DNA of 64,000 nt from Streptomyces orinoci. Lineage in GTDB: Bacteria > Actinomycetota > Actinomycetes > Streptomycetales > Streptomycetaceae. Position 1 is the first letter of the stretch. The number at the start of each line of letters is the position of its first letter. A program made the translations under genes and the position numbers. Where the stretch lies: NCBI RefSeq assembly GCF_003121295.1, contig NZ_PHNC01000017.1:57328-121327 (forward strand), given 5' to 3'. Below are positions 1 through 9,334 of the stretch, one piece after another. The notes beneath the pieces are model-generated. The model searched no databases and was not told the DNA's origin. It was given only the letters and a program-made list of their open reading frames with translations.

Positions 1-741
1 GCCGGACCGGTGACGGACGACGGCTCCCAGCTGCACGATGTCACGGGCCTGATCGGCACCATCGTCTCCGGCAGCTTCCTGTATGTCATCGCGGCCATCA
101 ACGTGGTGATCCTGGCGGGGATCTGGAAGGTTTTCCGGCGCATGCGGGCCGGTCATTTCGACGAGGCGGAGCTGGAGGACCAGCTCAACAACCGCGGCTT
201 TATGAACCGTCTGCTGGCCCGTGTGATGAAGTCGGTCACCAAGCCGGGGCAGATGTTCCCGGTGGGCCTGCTGTTCGGCCTGGGCTTCGACACCGCCACC
301 GAGGTCGCCCTGCTGGTGCTGGCCGGCTCCGGCGCGGCCTCCGGACTGCCCTGGTACGCGATCCTCTGCCTGCCCATCCTCTTCGCGGCGGGCATGTCGC
401 TGCTGGACACCGTCGACGGCACCTTCATGAACTTCGCCTACGGCTGGGCCTTCTCCAAGCCCGTCCGCAAGGTCTACTACAACCTCACCATCACCGCCCT
501 CTCCGTCGCCGTGGCCTTGATCATCGGCACCGTCGAACTCCTCGGCCTGCTCGCCGATCAGCTCGGCCTCCATGGGGCGTTCTGGGACTGGGTGGGTGGC
601 CTTGACCTGAACGTCATCGGGTTCGTCATCGTCGGGCTGTTCGTGGTCACCTGGATCGTCGCCCTGGCGGTCTGGAGGTTCGCCCGCATCGAGGAGAAAT
701 GGACCGCACACATCCAGCCCGGTGAGTCGGCCCTCGACTGA
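1..741 (+). CDS. NiCoT-family nickel/cobalt permease, C-terminal part (5' end outside window)
   Basis: The reading frame is open back to base 1, so the true start lies upstream and about 246 C-terminal residues are visible. Two family signatures are present: GLLFGLGFDTATEVALL and a second block reading FAAGMSLLDTVDGTFMNFAYGW. Several hydrophobic membrane segments follow, ending in a short charged tail. The N-terminal HX4DH metal-selectivity motif expected in transmembrane segment 2 is outside the window. The family imports Ni2+ or Co2+ across the plasma membrane. The B12 riboswitches and cbtBA nearby make cobalt the likelier substrate, which is inference. A strong terminator lies 11 bp after the stop, so this gene is separate from the mmsA operon. 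Confidence 0.9.
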   Translation, partial: AGPVTDDGSQLHDVTGLIGTIVSGSFLYVIAAINVVILAGIWKVFRRMRAGHFDEAELEDQLNNRGFMNRLLARVMKSVTKPGQMFPVGLLFGLGFDTATEVALLVLAGSGAASGLPWYAILCLPILFAAGMSLLDTVDGTFMNFAYGWAFSKPVRKVYYNLTITALSVAVALIIGTVELLGLLADQLGLHGAFWDWVGGLDLNVIGFVIVGLFVVTWIVALAVWRFARIEEKWTAHIQPGESALD

Positions 742-751
742 CGCGGGAACG

Positions 752-797
752 CACTGCTCGTGACGGACACCGCCACCGGTGTCCGTCACGAGCAGTG
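752..797 (+). terminator. 21-bp perfect hairpin terminator after NiCoT gene
   Basis: A perfect 21-bp inverted repeat (752-772 with 777-797) closes on a 4-base loop (ccac) just after the permease stop. There is no T-tract, as is common for actinobacterial terminators. It should isolate the transporter from the riboswitch-led operon downstream. Confidence 0.8.
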
Positions 798-934
798 GCG
801 CCGCTATGCCGGCTTCGGCCCGGTCGCCTGGCTGGGCAGGGGCATGGGGCGGGCGGTCACCAACGTCGTGTGTGGGCAACGGTTTTCCGGCGCGCCGCAA
901 CGTAGTGCCGCCGGAACGCGAGTTGCGGGGGGTG

Positions 935-962
935 GATTTACTAGGACGTCCAACTATATATT
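935..962 (+). promoter_or_regulatory. candidate promoter/operator with GGACGTCC palindrome
   Basis: Directly upstream of the first riboswitch is an AT-rich stretch unusual for this genome. It contains the perfect 8-bp palindrome GGACGTCC (944-951) inside a looser dyad and then tatata (955-960), which could serve as a -10. No clean -35 was found at standard spacing. This is the likely transcription start area for the riboswitch leader; the binding protein is unknown. Confidence 0.35.
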
Positions 963-964
963 CG

Positions 965-1122
965 AGAGGTAGGCCCGCGGTGCAGGGAAGCCGGTGTGAT
1001 TCCGGCGCGGTCCCGCCACTGTGACCGGGGAGTACGCCGTCGAGCAGGACGCCACTGACGAGCTGGATGTCGGGAAGGCGGACGGCGCGCGCTGATCCGG
1101 GAGCCAGGATACCGGCCGTGGG
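965..1122 (+). promoter_or_regulatory. cobalamin riboswitch upstream of the valine-catabolic operon
   Basis: The conserved elements occur in order: gcagggaagccggtgtgatt, the B12-box-like gccactg, cgggaaggcgga, and the closing ggagccaggataccggcc. Cobalamin riboswitches normally lower expression of the downstream gene when B12 is present. The aptamer ends about 20 bases before a Shine-Dalgarno-like ggatggag, which serves a 26-codon ORF. The first long gene, mmsA, starts about 240 bp further on. The sequence identity is clear; what it controls is inference. Confidence 0.9.
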
Positions 1123-1159
1123 ATGTTCCGTGTTGTCCACGAGGATGGAGCTGACACGC

Positions 1160-1240
1160 ATGGCACCGGTGCGCATCCATGATCCCGGCGGACTCCGCCG
1201 ACGGCGTCACTCATATCGCGTTCCCGTCCCCGCAGTCTGA
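1160..1240 (+). CDS. 26-codon leader ORF between riboswitch and mmsA
   Basis: An ATG at 1160 with GGAG about 9 bases upstream opens a 26-residue ORF ending at TGA 1238-1240. The peptide is basic (a run of four Arg with flanking His and Tyr) and has no family I recognise. It sits exactly where a riboswitch-controlled initiation site is expected. It could be a regulatory leader peptide, the start of a lost gene, or chance. No membrane segment or signal peptide is seen. Confidence 0.3.
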   Translation: MAPVRIHDPGGLRRRRHSYRVPVPAV

Positions 1241-1359
1241 CGGTCCCCACGCCATACGCGTTCTCGCGCCGCCCGCACGCCCGCGTACGCAACCGCGGTC
1301 ACGGGTGCCGGTTCGGCGTGCCATCCCGGATCGCCCTCACCTGACGAGAGCAGGTTCGC

Positions 1360-2883
<1,524 letters not shown>

Positions 2884-2890
2884 GCGGACG

Positions 2891-4039
2891 ATGACCTCCA
2901 CCCTGCTCACCGAGGACCAGCAGGCCCTGGTGGAAACCACCCTGGACTTCGCCCAGGACCAGCTGGCCCCGCACGCCCTGGACTGGGACCGGGACAAGCA
3001 CTTCCCCGTGGATGTCCTGCGCAAGGCCGCCGGGCTCGGCCTCGGTGGCGTCTACGTCCGTGAGGAGTACGGCGGTTCGGGCCTCAGCCGTGCCGATGGT
3101 GTCCTGGTCTTCGAGACCCTGGCATCGGGCTGCCCGTCCATCGCCGGATACCTGTCCATCCACAACATGGTCGCCTGGATGATCGACCGCTATGGCGATG
3201 CCGCCCAGCGCGAGCGGTGGCTGCCCCGGCTGTGCGCGATGGACGACCTCGCCAGCTACTGCCTGACCGAACCGGGCGCCGGCTCGGACGCGGCGGCCCT
3301 CACCACCCGCGCCGTACGGGACGGCGACGGCTATGTGCTGACCGGCGTCAAGCAGTTCATCTCCGGCGCGGGTGCCTCTCAGGTCTATGTGGTGATGGCG
3401 CGCACCGGCGGTGACGGTGCCGAGGGTGTTTCCGCGTTCCTCGTCGACAAGGACGACCCCGGTCTCACCTTCGGCCCGAACGAACGGAAGATGGGCTGGA
3501 ACGCCCAGCCCACCCGCCAGATCGTCCTGGACGCGGTGCGGGTGCCCGCCGACCGGCTGCTCGGCCGCGAGGGCGAGGGCTTCCGGATCGCGATGAACGG
3601 CCTGAACGGCGGCCGCCTCGGCATCGCCGCCTGCTCGCTCGGCGGTGCCCGCAGCGCCCTCGACCGGAGCCTGGCCCACCTCGCCGACCGCGAGGCGTTC
3701 GGCGCGCGGCTCCTGGATGCCCAGGCGCTGCGGTTCCGGCTCGCCGACATGGCGACCGAGCTGGCCGCCGCCCGCGCCCTGGTCCAGCAGGCAGCCCAGG
3801 CCCTGGACCGGGGCGACCCACAGGCGCCGTACCTCTGCGCCATGGCCAAGCGGTTCGCCACCGACACCGGGTATTCGGTCGCCGACCGCGCCCTCCAGTT
3901 GCACGGCGGCTATGGCTACCTCAGCGAGTACGGCATCGAGAAGATCGTCCGCGACCTGCGGGTCCACCGGATCCTGGAAGGAACCAACGAGATCATGCGT
4001 GTCATCGTGGCCCGTGGTCTGACGGAGGCGTTCGGATGA
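2891..4039 (+). CDS. acyl-CoA dehydrogenase, probably isobutyryl-CoA dehydrogenase
   Basis: This is a 382-residue FAD-dependent acyl-CoA dehydrogenase of standard length. It carries the YCLTEPGAGSDA flavin-binding stretch, LQLHGGYGYL, and EGTNEIMRVI near the C-terminus. In this family isobutyryl-CoA is oxidised to methacrylyl-CoA with electrons passed to ETF. The assignment to isobutyryl-CoA rests on its place between mmsA and the 3-hydroxyisobutyryl-CoA hydrolase gene. Its stop overlaps the next start by 4 bp (ATGA), indicating translational coupling. A related short branched-chain substrate cannot be excluded. Confidence 0.88.
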   Translation: MTSTLLTEDQQALVETTLDFAQDQLAPHALDWDRDKHFPVDVLRKAAGLGLGGVYVREEYGGSGLSRADGVLVFETLASGCPSIAGYLSIHNMVAWMIDRYGDAAQRERWLPRLCAMDDLASYCLTEPGAGSDAAALTTRAVRDGDGYVLTGVKQFISGAGASQVYVVMARTGGDGAEGVSAFLVDKDDPGLTFGPNERKMGWNAQPTRQIVLDAVRVPADRLLGREGEGFRIAMNGLNGGRLGIAACSLGGARSALDRSLAHLADREAFGARLLDAQALRFRLADMATELAAARALVQQAAQALDRGDPQAPYLCAMAKRFATDTGYSVADRALQLHGGYGYLSEYGIEKIVRDLRVHRILEGTNEIMRVIVARGLTEAFG

Positions 4040-5112
4040 CCGGAAGCGAAGAGGCCGTCCTGTTCCACACCGCCGGACGGGCCGCCCACATCACACTCAA
4101 CCGGCCCAGGGCCCTCAACGCCCTGAACCATGCGATGGTCCGCCGTATCGACGAGGCGCTCAAGGTCTGGGAGCGTGACCCGGCCGTGGAGACCGTGGTC
4201 ATCACGGGGGCGGGGGAGCGCGGCCTGTGCGCGGGCGGCGACATCCGGAGCATTCACGATGACGCCCGTGACGGCGACGGTACCGCCTCCGCCGCGTTCT
4301 GGCGGGACGAGTACCGCCTCAACGCCCGTATCGCCCGTTATCCCAAGCCATATGTGGCCGTCATGGACGGCATCGTGATGGGCGGCGGGGTCGGCCTCTC
4401 CGCGCACGGCAGTGTCCGGATCGTCACCGAACGCTCGCGGATCGCCATGCCGGAGACGGGCATCGGCTTCGTCCCGGACGTCGGGGGCACCTATCTGCTC
4501 GGCCTGGCTCCGGGCGAGCTGGGCACTCATCTGGCGCTGACCGGCGAGCCCATCCGCGCCGGTGACGCCCTGTTCTGCGGGCTGGCCGACCACTTCGTAC
4601 CCGCCGCCGCGCTCCGGGATTTCCTGGACGACCTCGCCGGCGCTTCCGTACGAGAAGCCCTCCACCGTCATGTACAGCCGCCGCCCCGGAGCGAGTTGGC
4701 CGACCGACGGGAATGGATCGACTTCTGCTATGCCGCCGGCACGGTGGAGGAGATCGTCGACCGGTTGCTCGGTCATGGCGATCCGGCGGCCAAGGCAGCC
4801 GCAGAGACCCTGCTCGCCAAGTCGCCCACCGCGCTGAAGGTCACCCTCGCCGCACTGCGCCGGGCCCGGCCTCTCGGTTCGCTGGAGCGGGTCCTTGACC
4901 AGGAGTACCGCGTCTCCTGCGCCGCACTGCGCACCCGCGATCTGGTGGAGGGCATCCGTGCCCAGGTCATCGACAAGGATCGCGATCCGCACTGGTCGCC
5001 GGCCACCCTGGCCGAGGTGACCGACGCCGATGTGGACCGCTTCTTCGCCCCGCTCGGCGAGCGTGAACTCGGACTCGCCGGGCCCGACGCCACCACGGAG
5101 GTGGCCTGGTGA
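4036..5112 (+). CDS. 3-hydroxyisobutyryl-CoA hydrolase (crotonase superfamily)
   Basis: The 358-residue length is longer than a plain enoyl-CoA hydratase (about 260) and matches HIBCH-type hydrolases. Visible motifs are LNRPRALNAL at the N-terminus, GLCAGGDIRS forming the oxyanion region, and PETGIGFVPDVGGTYLL with the family-specific acidic residues. The enzyme releases 3-hydroxyisobutyrate from its CoA ester, a valine-specific step. The start overlaps the dehydrogenase stop by 4 bp, and the end overlaps the mmsB GTG start by 4 bp. Confidence 0.9.
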   Translation: MTGSEEAVLFHTAGRAAHITLNRPRALNALNHAMVRRIDEALKVWERDPAVETVVITGAGERGLCAGGDIRSIHDDARDGDGTASAAFWRDEYRLNARIARYPKPYVAVMDGIVMGGGVGLSAHGSVRIVTERSRIAMPETGIGFVPDVGGTYLLGLAPGELGTHLALTGEPIRAGDALFCGLADHFVPAAALRDFLDDLAGASVREALHRHVQPPPRSELADRREWIDFCYAAGTVEEIVDRLLGHGDPAAKAAAETLLAKSPTALKVTLAALRRARPLGSLERVLDQEYRVSCAALRTRDLVEGIRAQVIDKDRDPHWSPATLAEVTDADVDRFFAPLGERELGLAGPDATTEVAW

Positions 5113-6005
5113 GCCGTACCGTCGCATTCGTCGGACTCGGGCACATGGGCGCACCCATGGCCGCCGGCCTGGTCAGAGCGGGCTATCACGTGCTCGGCCA
5201 TGACCTCGTGCCCGCCGCTGTGGACGGCGCCGCGCGGGCGGGCGTTGAGCCCGCGTCCTCCGCGGCCGGTGCTGTCGAGCACGCCGAGGTGGTCATCACC
5301 ATGCTCCCGGCGGGCCGTCATGTCCTGGACCTCTATGCCACCCTCCTGTCGGCGGCCCGGCCGGGCACTCTCTTCGTGGACTGCTCCACCATCGATGTCG
5401 CCGACGCCCGCACCGCCCACCAACGCGCCGTCGCGGCCGGGATGCGGGCACTGGACGCGCCGGTCTCGGGCGGTGTGCTGGGTGCCGAGGCGGCCACGCT
5501 CACTTTCATGGCCGGTGGGGGCGAGGCGGAGTTCGCCGAGGCGCGGCCGCTGCTGGAGGCCATGGGCAAGAAGGCCGTCCACTGCGGTGGTCCGGGCGCC
5601 GGGCAGGCCGCCAAGATCTGCAACAACATGATCCTCGGTATCTCCATGATCGCCGTCAGCGAGGCGTTCGTCCTCGGCGAGAGCCTTGGGCTGTCCCATC
5701 AGGCGCTGTTCGACGTGGCCTCCACGGCGTCCGGGCAGTGCTGGGCACTGAGCGCCAACTGTCCCGTTCCCGGCCCCGTGCCGACCAGCCCCGCCAACCG
5801 CGCCTATCGCCCGGGCTTCGCCGCCTCCCTCATGGCAAAGGACCTGGGGCTGGCCGCCAACGCGGCCCGGTCGGGCGGCGTCCGCGCCGAACTCGGTCTC
5901 CGCGCCGCCGAGTTGTATGCGGCCTACGCCGAACAAGTGGGCGCCACGGAGGACTTCTCCGGCATCGTACGTACCATCAGGGACCAGAGCGGAGAACAGG
6001 TATGA
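5109..6005 (+). CDS. mmsB: 3-hydroxyisobutyrate dehydrogenase
   Basis: The GTG start overlaps the upstream stop by 4 bp and gives 298 residues, the normal size. The N-terminal Rossmann motif reads [11 protein letters not shown]. The substrate-binding [12 protein letters not shown] lies near residue 118 and the catalytic-Lys stretch [13 protein letters not shown] near residue 170. It oxidises 3-hydroxyisobutyrate to methylmalonate semialdehyde with NAD+, supplying MmsA. It is translationally coupled to the following hydratase by an ATGA overlap. Confidence 0.93.
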   Translation: MSRTVAFVGLGHMGAPMAAGLVRAGYHVLGHDLVPAAVDGAARAGVEPASSAAGAVEHAEVVITMLPAGRHVLDLYATLLSAARPGTLFVDCSTIDVADARTAHQRAVAAGMRALDAPVSGGVLGAEAATLTFMAGGGEAEFAEARPLLEAMGKKAVHCGGPGAGQAAKICNNMILGISMIAVSEAFVLGESLGLSHQALFDVASTASGQCWALSANCPVPGPVPTSPANRAYRPGFAASLMAKDLGLAANAARSGGVRAELGLRAAELYAAYAEQVGATEDFSGIVRTIRDQSGEQV

Positions 6006-6793
6006 GCACCGAACCGGCCGTCGAGTACGAGACGATCCTCGTCGAGCGCAAGGGCCGCACCGCCCTGCTCACCCTCAACCGCCCCAAGGCCCTCAACGCG
6101 CTCAACCTCCAGGTCATGAACGAGGTCGTGGCCGCCACCGAGGCCCTGGACCGGGACCCGGAGTGCGGCTGCATCGTGATCACCGGTTCGGCGAAGGCGT
6201 TCGCGGCCGGAGCGGACATCAAGGAGATGCAGCCGCAGGGATACCTGGACATGTATCTCACCGACTGGTTCGCGGCCTGGGACCGGCTGGGGCAACTGCG
6301 TACCCCGACCATCGCCGCCGTGGCCGGATACGCCCTCGGTGGCGGCTGTGAACTCGCCATGCTCTGCGACATCCTGCTCGCCGCCGACACCGCCGTCTTC
6401 GGCCAGCCGGAGATCAAGCTCGGCGTGATTCCCGGCATCGGCGGTTCCCAGCGGCTGACCCGGGCCGTCGGCAAGGCCAAGGCCATGGAACTGTGCCTGA
6501 CCGGGCGCACCATGGACGCGATGGAGGCCGAGAGTGCCGGGCTTGTCTCCCGGATCGTCCCCGCGGTTGAACTGCTCGCCGAGGCCCTGGCCGTCGCCGA
6601 GGTCGTCGCCGGGATGTCGCTGCCGGTGGCGATGATGGCCAAGGAGGCCGTCGGACGGGCCTTCGAGACCACGCTCTCGGAAGGCGTCCGCTTCGAACGG
6701 CGGCTGTTCCACGCGGTGTTCGCGACCGCCGACCAGAAGGAGGGCATGGGCGCCTTCATCGACAAGCGACTGCCGGAATTCCGCCACCGCTGA
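6002..6793 (+). CDS. enoyl-CoA hydratase
   Basis: This 263-residue crotonase-fold enzyme has [23 protein letters not shown] (oxyanion hole) and [17 protein letters not shown]. The last contains one of the two catalytic acidic positions; the other falls in [11 protein letters not shown]. In this operon it most plausibly hydrates methacrylyl-CoA to 3-hydroxyisobutyryl-CoA, completing isobutyryl-CoA to propionyl-CoA within one transcription unit. It is the last gene of the operon. Its final 38 bases are overlapped antisense by the gene at 6756-7214. Confidence 0.92.
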   Translation: MSTEPAVEYETILVERKGRTALLTLNRPKALNALNLQVMNEVVAATEALDRDPECGCIVITGSAKAFAAGADIKEMQPQGYLDMYLTDWFAAWDRLGQLRTPTIAAVAGYALGGGCELAMLCDILLAADTAVFGQPEIKLGVIPGIGGSQRLTRAVGKAKAMELCLTGRTMDAMEAESAGLVSRIVPAVELLAEALAVAEVVAGMSLPVAMMAKEAVGRAFETTLSEGVRFERRLFHAVFATADQKEGMGAFIDKRLPEFRHR

Positions 6794-7214
6794 TCCATGA
6801 ACAGGGGAGCGCCCACCTGGCGCCGGAGGGAGATCCCGCCGGGTGGGCACCCACTGCCTTGTCATCCGGGGCCGGATCCCGGTGGCGGCGCAGGAGTGCC
6901 GCTATCGCGCAGCGCAGACAGTCCGCACCGGCGTCCGGCCCGGCTGCCGCACCGCCGTGGGAGGGTGGCGGGCAGGCCGTCGTCAGTGTCCGGAACTGCT
7001 CGCAGCGTCCGTTCGGCGGTGTTCTGATCAGCCTCTCCAGGTCCTGAAGGAGTTGTTCGGTCCGCTTCGCCTCATGGGCGAGCGCCCGGACTCGCGCACT
7101 CTGTCCGCCGATCTGCCGCCGGGTGGCGAGGAGTTGTTCGTACTCCTCCACGGTGAGGGCGACGGCCTCGCGGCCGCCGAGGGTGATGTGGCGCGGTGTG
7201 AGACGTCTGGTCAT
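6756..7214 (-). CDS. hypothetical protein with predicted helical N-terminus
   Basis: The ORF of about 152 residues starts at ATG 7214. The first 80 residues look like a conserved domain: a short beta-like start ([20 protein letters not shown]) followed by a long charged helix with heptad-like spacing, likely coiled coil. A C-rich piece ([12 protein letters not shown]) follows. The C-terminal 40 or so residues are Pro/Ser-rich and run antisense into echA, so the natural stop may be less conserved. The N-terminal pattern recalls small antitoxin-like proteins, but I cannot name a family. It is divergent from the cbtBA riboswitch leader. The start has no strong Shine-Dalgarno. Confidence 0.5.
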   Translation of the reverse strand: MTRRLTPRHITLGGREAVALTVEEYEQLLATRRQIGGQSARVRALAHEAKRTEQLLQDLERLIRTPPNGRCEQFRTLTTACPPPSHGGAAAGPDAGADCLRCAIAALLRRHRDPAPDDKAVGAHPAGSPSGARWALPCSWISGGGIPAVACR

Positions 7215-7414
7215 GGTTCCGCAGGGTCCTGTGTTGTCCGGAAGAAATCGGGTCGCGGTCGTGACCGTCATCAAGGTCATGGGCTGGACGCTGTTTGGAC
7301 GGTCAGCTCCCAGAGGGAGGCCGGCGCCGCGCGGGGTGATGGCTGTCGAGGACCGCACGTTCTCGGCCACTTGTCTGATTGACGGACCATCTGCTCTGTC
7401 CGTACGCTCCGGTT

Positions 7415-7530
7415 GTAATGACGGTCTAAGGAAGCTGGTGGAATTCCAGCACGGTCGCGCCACTGTGAACAGCCCCTCCCCAGGGTGGGCTGGAGTCAGA
7501 CCCTTGGCCGTCGCGACGCTCCACTGAACC
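7415..7530 (+). promoter_or_regulatory. cobalamin riboswitch upstream of cbtBA
   Basis: A compact B12 riboswitch core is visible: ggaagctggtggaattccag, then cacggtcgcgccactgtgaa, a small hairpin of cccctcc/ggtggg type, and the closing ggagtcagaccc. It lies about 35 bases before the cbtB start, so translational or transcriptional control of cobalt uptake by B12 is expected. Control of cbtAB by B12 riboswitches is established for bacteria. Confidence 0.88.
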
Positions 7531-7564
7531 GAGGGACGCACGATCCCCTGAAGGAGGCTCGACC

Positions 7565-7780
7565 ATGAGCAGCATGTCCGCGCCCGCCGCACTGCCCACC
7601 CCGGTTGTCCTGCCGGCCGCGAAGGCTGTGATCTGGCTGGTCGGAACCGCGCTGATCGCGCTGGCCATCTACTACTTCATCGGTGTCGACCAGGGCGCCT
7701 ACTCCGTCTTCGGCAAGGACATGCACGTCCACGAGTTCGTGCACGACGCCCGCCACTTCCTCGGCTTCCCCTGCCACTGA
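7565..7780 (+). CDS. cbtB: CbtB, small subunit of cobalt transporter
   Basis: The protein has 71 residues with one membrane helix (about residues 18-40). Its C-terminal His-rich tail, HVHEFVHDARHFLGFPCH, is the hallmark of CbtB. ATG 7565 has a good Shine-Dalgarno (gaaggagg). The gene is followed after 25 bases by cbtA and preceded by a cobalamin riboswitch. CbtB with CbtA is proposed to import Co2+ for cobalamin synthesis; the tail probably binds the metal. Confidence 0.92.
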   Translation: MSSMSAPAALPTPVVLPAAKAVIWLVGTALIALAIYYFIGVDQGAYSVFGKDMHVHEFVHDARHFLGFPCH

Positions 7781-7805
7781 CGAAAGCGCGCACGGACATC
7801 CGAAC

Positions 7806-8678
7806 ATGGAAAAGAGACTCATCCTGCGCGGCGGCATCGCCGGCGCGGTCGCCGGTCTGCTCGCCTTCGTCTTCGCCCGGATCTTCGCCGAGCCCCAGAT
7901 CGCCAAGGCCATCGACTACGAGAGCGGGCGGGACGCCGCTCAGGAGGTCCTCGACAAGGCCGCCGGACTGACGCCGGAGGCGGCGGGACCGGACATCTTC
8001 AGCCGGACGATCCAGGCCAATGTCGGCATCGGCCTGGGCATGGTCTTCTTCGGCATCGCCATGGGCGCCCTGTTCGCCGTCGCCTATGCCGTCTGCCTCG
8101 GCCGGGTCGGCAAGCTGCGTCCCCGTAACCTGGCGATGCTGGTGGCCCTGGGCGGCTTCCTCGGCGTCTACTTGGTGCCGTTTGTGAAGTACCCGGCCAA
8201 CCCGCCGGCGATCGGCCACCCGGAGACGATCAAGGACCGCGGCAACCTCTATCTGGTCATGGTCGTCTGCTCGGTGGTCTTCCTCGTCGGCGCCGTCTGG
8301 CTCGGCAAACGCCTCCAGGCACGCTTCGGCAACTGGAACGCCACACTCCTGGCCGCCGGTGCCTACATCGTGGCGATCGGCATCGTGATGGCCCTGCTGC
8401 CGCAACTCGGCGAGCTGTCCGCCAATGTGCACGAGTACGGCCACCAGGCCACGGAGACACCCCTGCCGTTGAAGGACGCCAAGGGCTCCATCGTCTACCC
8501 GGGCTTCCCGGCGGACGTGCTGTTCTCCTTCCGCTTCTACTCCGTCGCGGCCCAGGCACTGCTGTGGGCGTCGCTGGGCCTGGTGTTCGGGCCCATGGCC
8601 GAGCGGCTGCTCGACCCGGCGATGCGGACCGCTGCCAAGCCCGCGCCGAACCAGCCGGAGCCGGCCGGCGCCGCCTGA
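7806..8678 (+). CDS. cbtA: CbtA, cobalt transporter membrane subunit
   Basis: ATG 7806 gives 290 residues with about five or six hydrophobic segments. It starts MEKRLILRGGIAGAVAGLLAF, typical of CbtA, and has a His-containing extramembrane stretch (NVHEYGHQATE) near residue 210 plus an early acidic segment. It forms the cobalt channel or transporter with CbtB in the plasma membrane. Transcription probably ends at the 15-bp hairpin just downstream. The family is recognised by length, start and neighbours. Confidence 0.92.
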   Translation: MEKRLILRGGIAGAVAGLLAFVFARIFAEPQIAKAIDYESGRDAAQEVLDKAAGLTPEAAGPDIFSRTIQANVGIGLGMVFFGIAMGALFAVAYAVCLGRVGKLRPRNLAMLVALGGFLGVYLVPFVKYPANPPAIGHPETIKDRGNLYLVMVVCSVVFLVGAVWLGKRLQARFGNWNATLLAAGAYIVAIGIVMALLPQLGELSANVHEYGHQATETPLPLKDAKGSIVYPGFPADVLFSFRFYSVAAQALLWASLGLVFGPMAERLLDPAMRTAAKPAPNQPEPAGAA

Positions 8679-8700
8679 CGGTGCTGGCCGTACGACGGTC

Positions 8701-8737
8701 CCGGGGGCCGTGCCCATGCGAAGGGCACGGCCCCCGG
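8701..8737. terminator. bidirectional terminator between cbtA and histidine-phosphatase gene
   Basis: A perfect 15-bp inverted repeat (8701-8715 with 8723-8737) encloses a 7-base loop. It lies 22 bases after the cbtA stop and 6 bases beyond the stop of the convergent gene, so it can serve both. Confidence 0.8.
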
Positions 8738-8743
8738 TGCGTT

Positions 8744-9334
8744 TCACCGGCCCGGGGCGCCGCCCGGTACGGCCAGCGGCCCGCCGATCCGCAGATTCCA
8801 GCGTCCTGCCCGTCCGCTGAACTCCGTGGCGGTCAGCGGCAGTACGTCCAGCCGCCAGAAGGAAGCCATGGGCAGGCCGAGGACATGGACGACAGCGGCC
8901 CGTACCACCTCCGGTTCGACCACGGCGAGCGTACGGCCGTCCGTCTCCCGCGCGCCGTCCAGCCAGTGCCCGACCCGCTCGCACACATCCCGCACCGACT
9001 CCCCGCCGTGGGCCGCCCAGCCGGGGTCGCCGAGCCAGCGGCCTATCGCCTCCGGCTCCGCGGCCGCCACCTCCTCAAGGGTGCGCCCCCGCCACCGGCC
9101 CACATCCAGCCCGCTCAGCTCCGGCAGCTCCACCCCGTCGAGACCGAGCGCCACGGCCGTGTCCCGGCACCGGACACTGGGGGACGTCACCACGAGGCCG
9201 GGCGAGGGCAGCGAACCGGCCGCCGAGCGGGCCTGGGCCGCTCCGGCGTCGTCGACCGAGTCGCCGTCGTAGAAGCGGGCCTGCCGCAGTGACGGGCTCA
9301 TGGCGGGCGAGACGAAGGTGACGCGGCTGGTCAC
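8744..9334 (-). CDS. histidine-phosphatase-fold protein lacking the catalytic histidines
   Basis: The GTG start at 9334 overlaps the stop of the upstream regulator by 4 bp and gives 196 residues. The body follows the histidine phosphatase (CobC/phosphoglycerate mutase) pattern: SPSVRCRDTAVAL, ELSGLDVGRWRGRTLEEV and HGGESVRDVCERV. The N-terminal RHGxT motif is replaced by FVSPAMSPSLRQARF, and the second catalytic His (usually in xxHGGxIR) is replaced in AVVEPEVVRAAVVH. It may therefore bind rather than hydrolyse a phosphoester. Its location between cbtA and the prpR-like gene suggests a link to cobalamin or acyl-CoA sensing, but no role is established. Confidence 0.75.
   Translation of the reverse strand: MTSRVTFVSPAMSPSLRQARFYDGDSVDDAGAAQARSAAGSLPSPGLVVTSPSVRCRDTAVALGLDGVELPELSGLDVGRWRGRTLEEVAAAEPEAIGRWLGDPGWAAHGGESVRDVCERVGHWLDGARETDGRTLAVVEPEVVRAAVVHVLGLPMASFWRLDVLPLTATEFSGRAGRWNLRIGGPLAVPGGAPGR

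Noticed and set aside
779..1024. Two short overlapping ORFs running into the first riboswitch
   Set aside because: They overlap the terminator flank and aptamer, have no ribosome binding site and no recognisable protein pattern.
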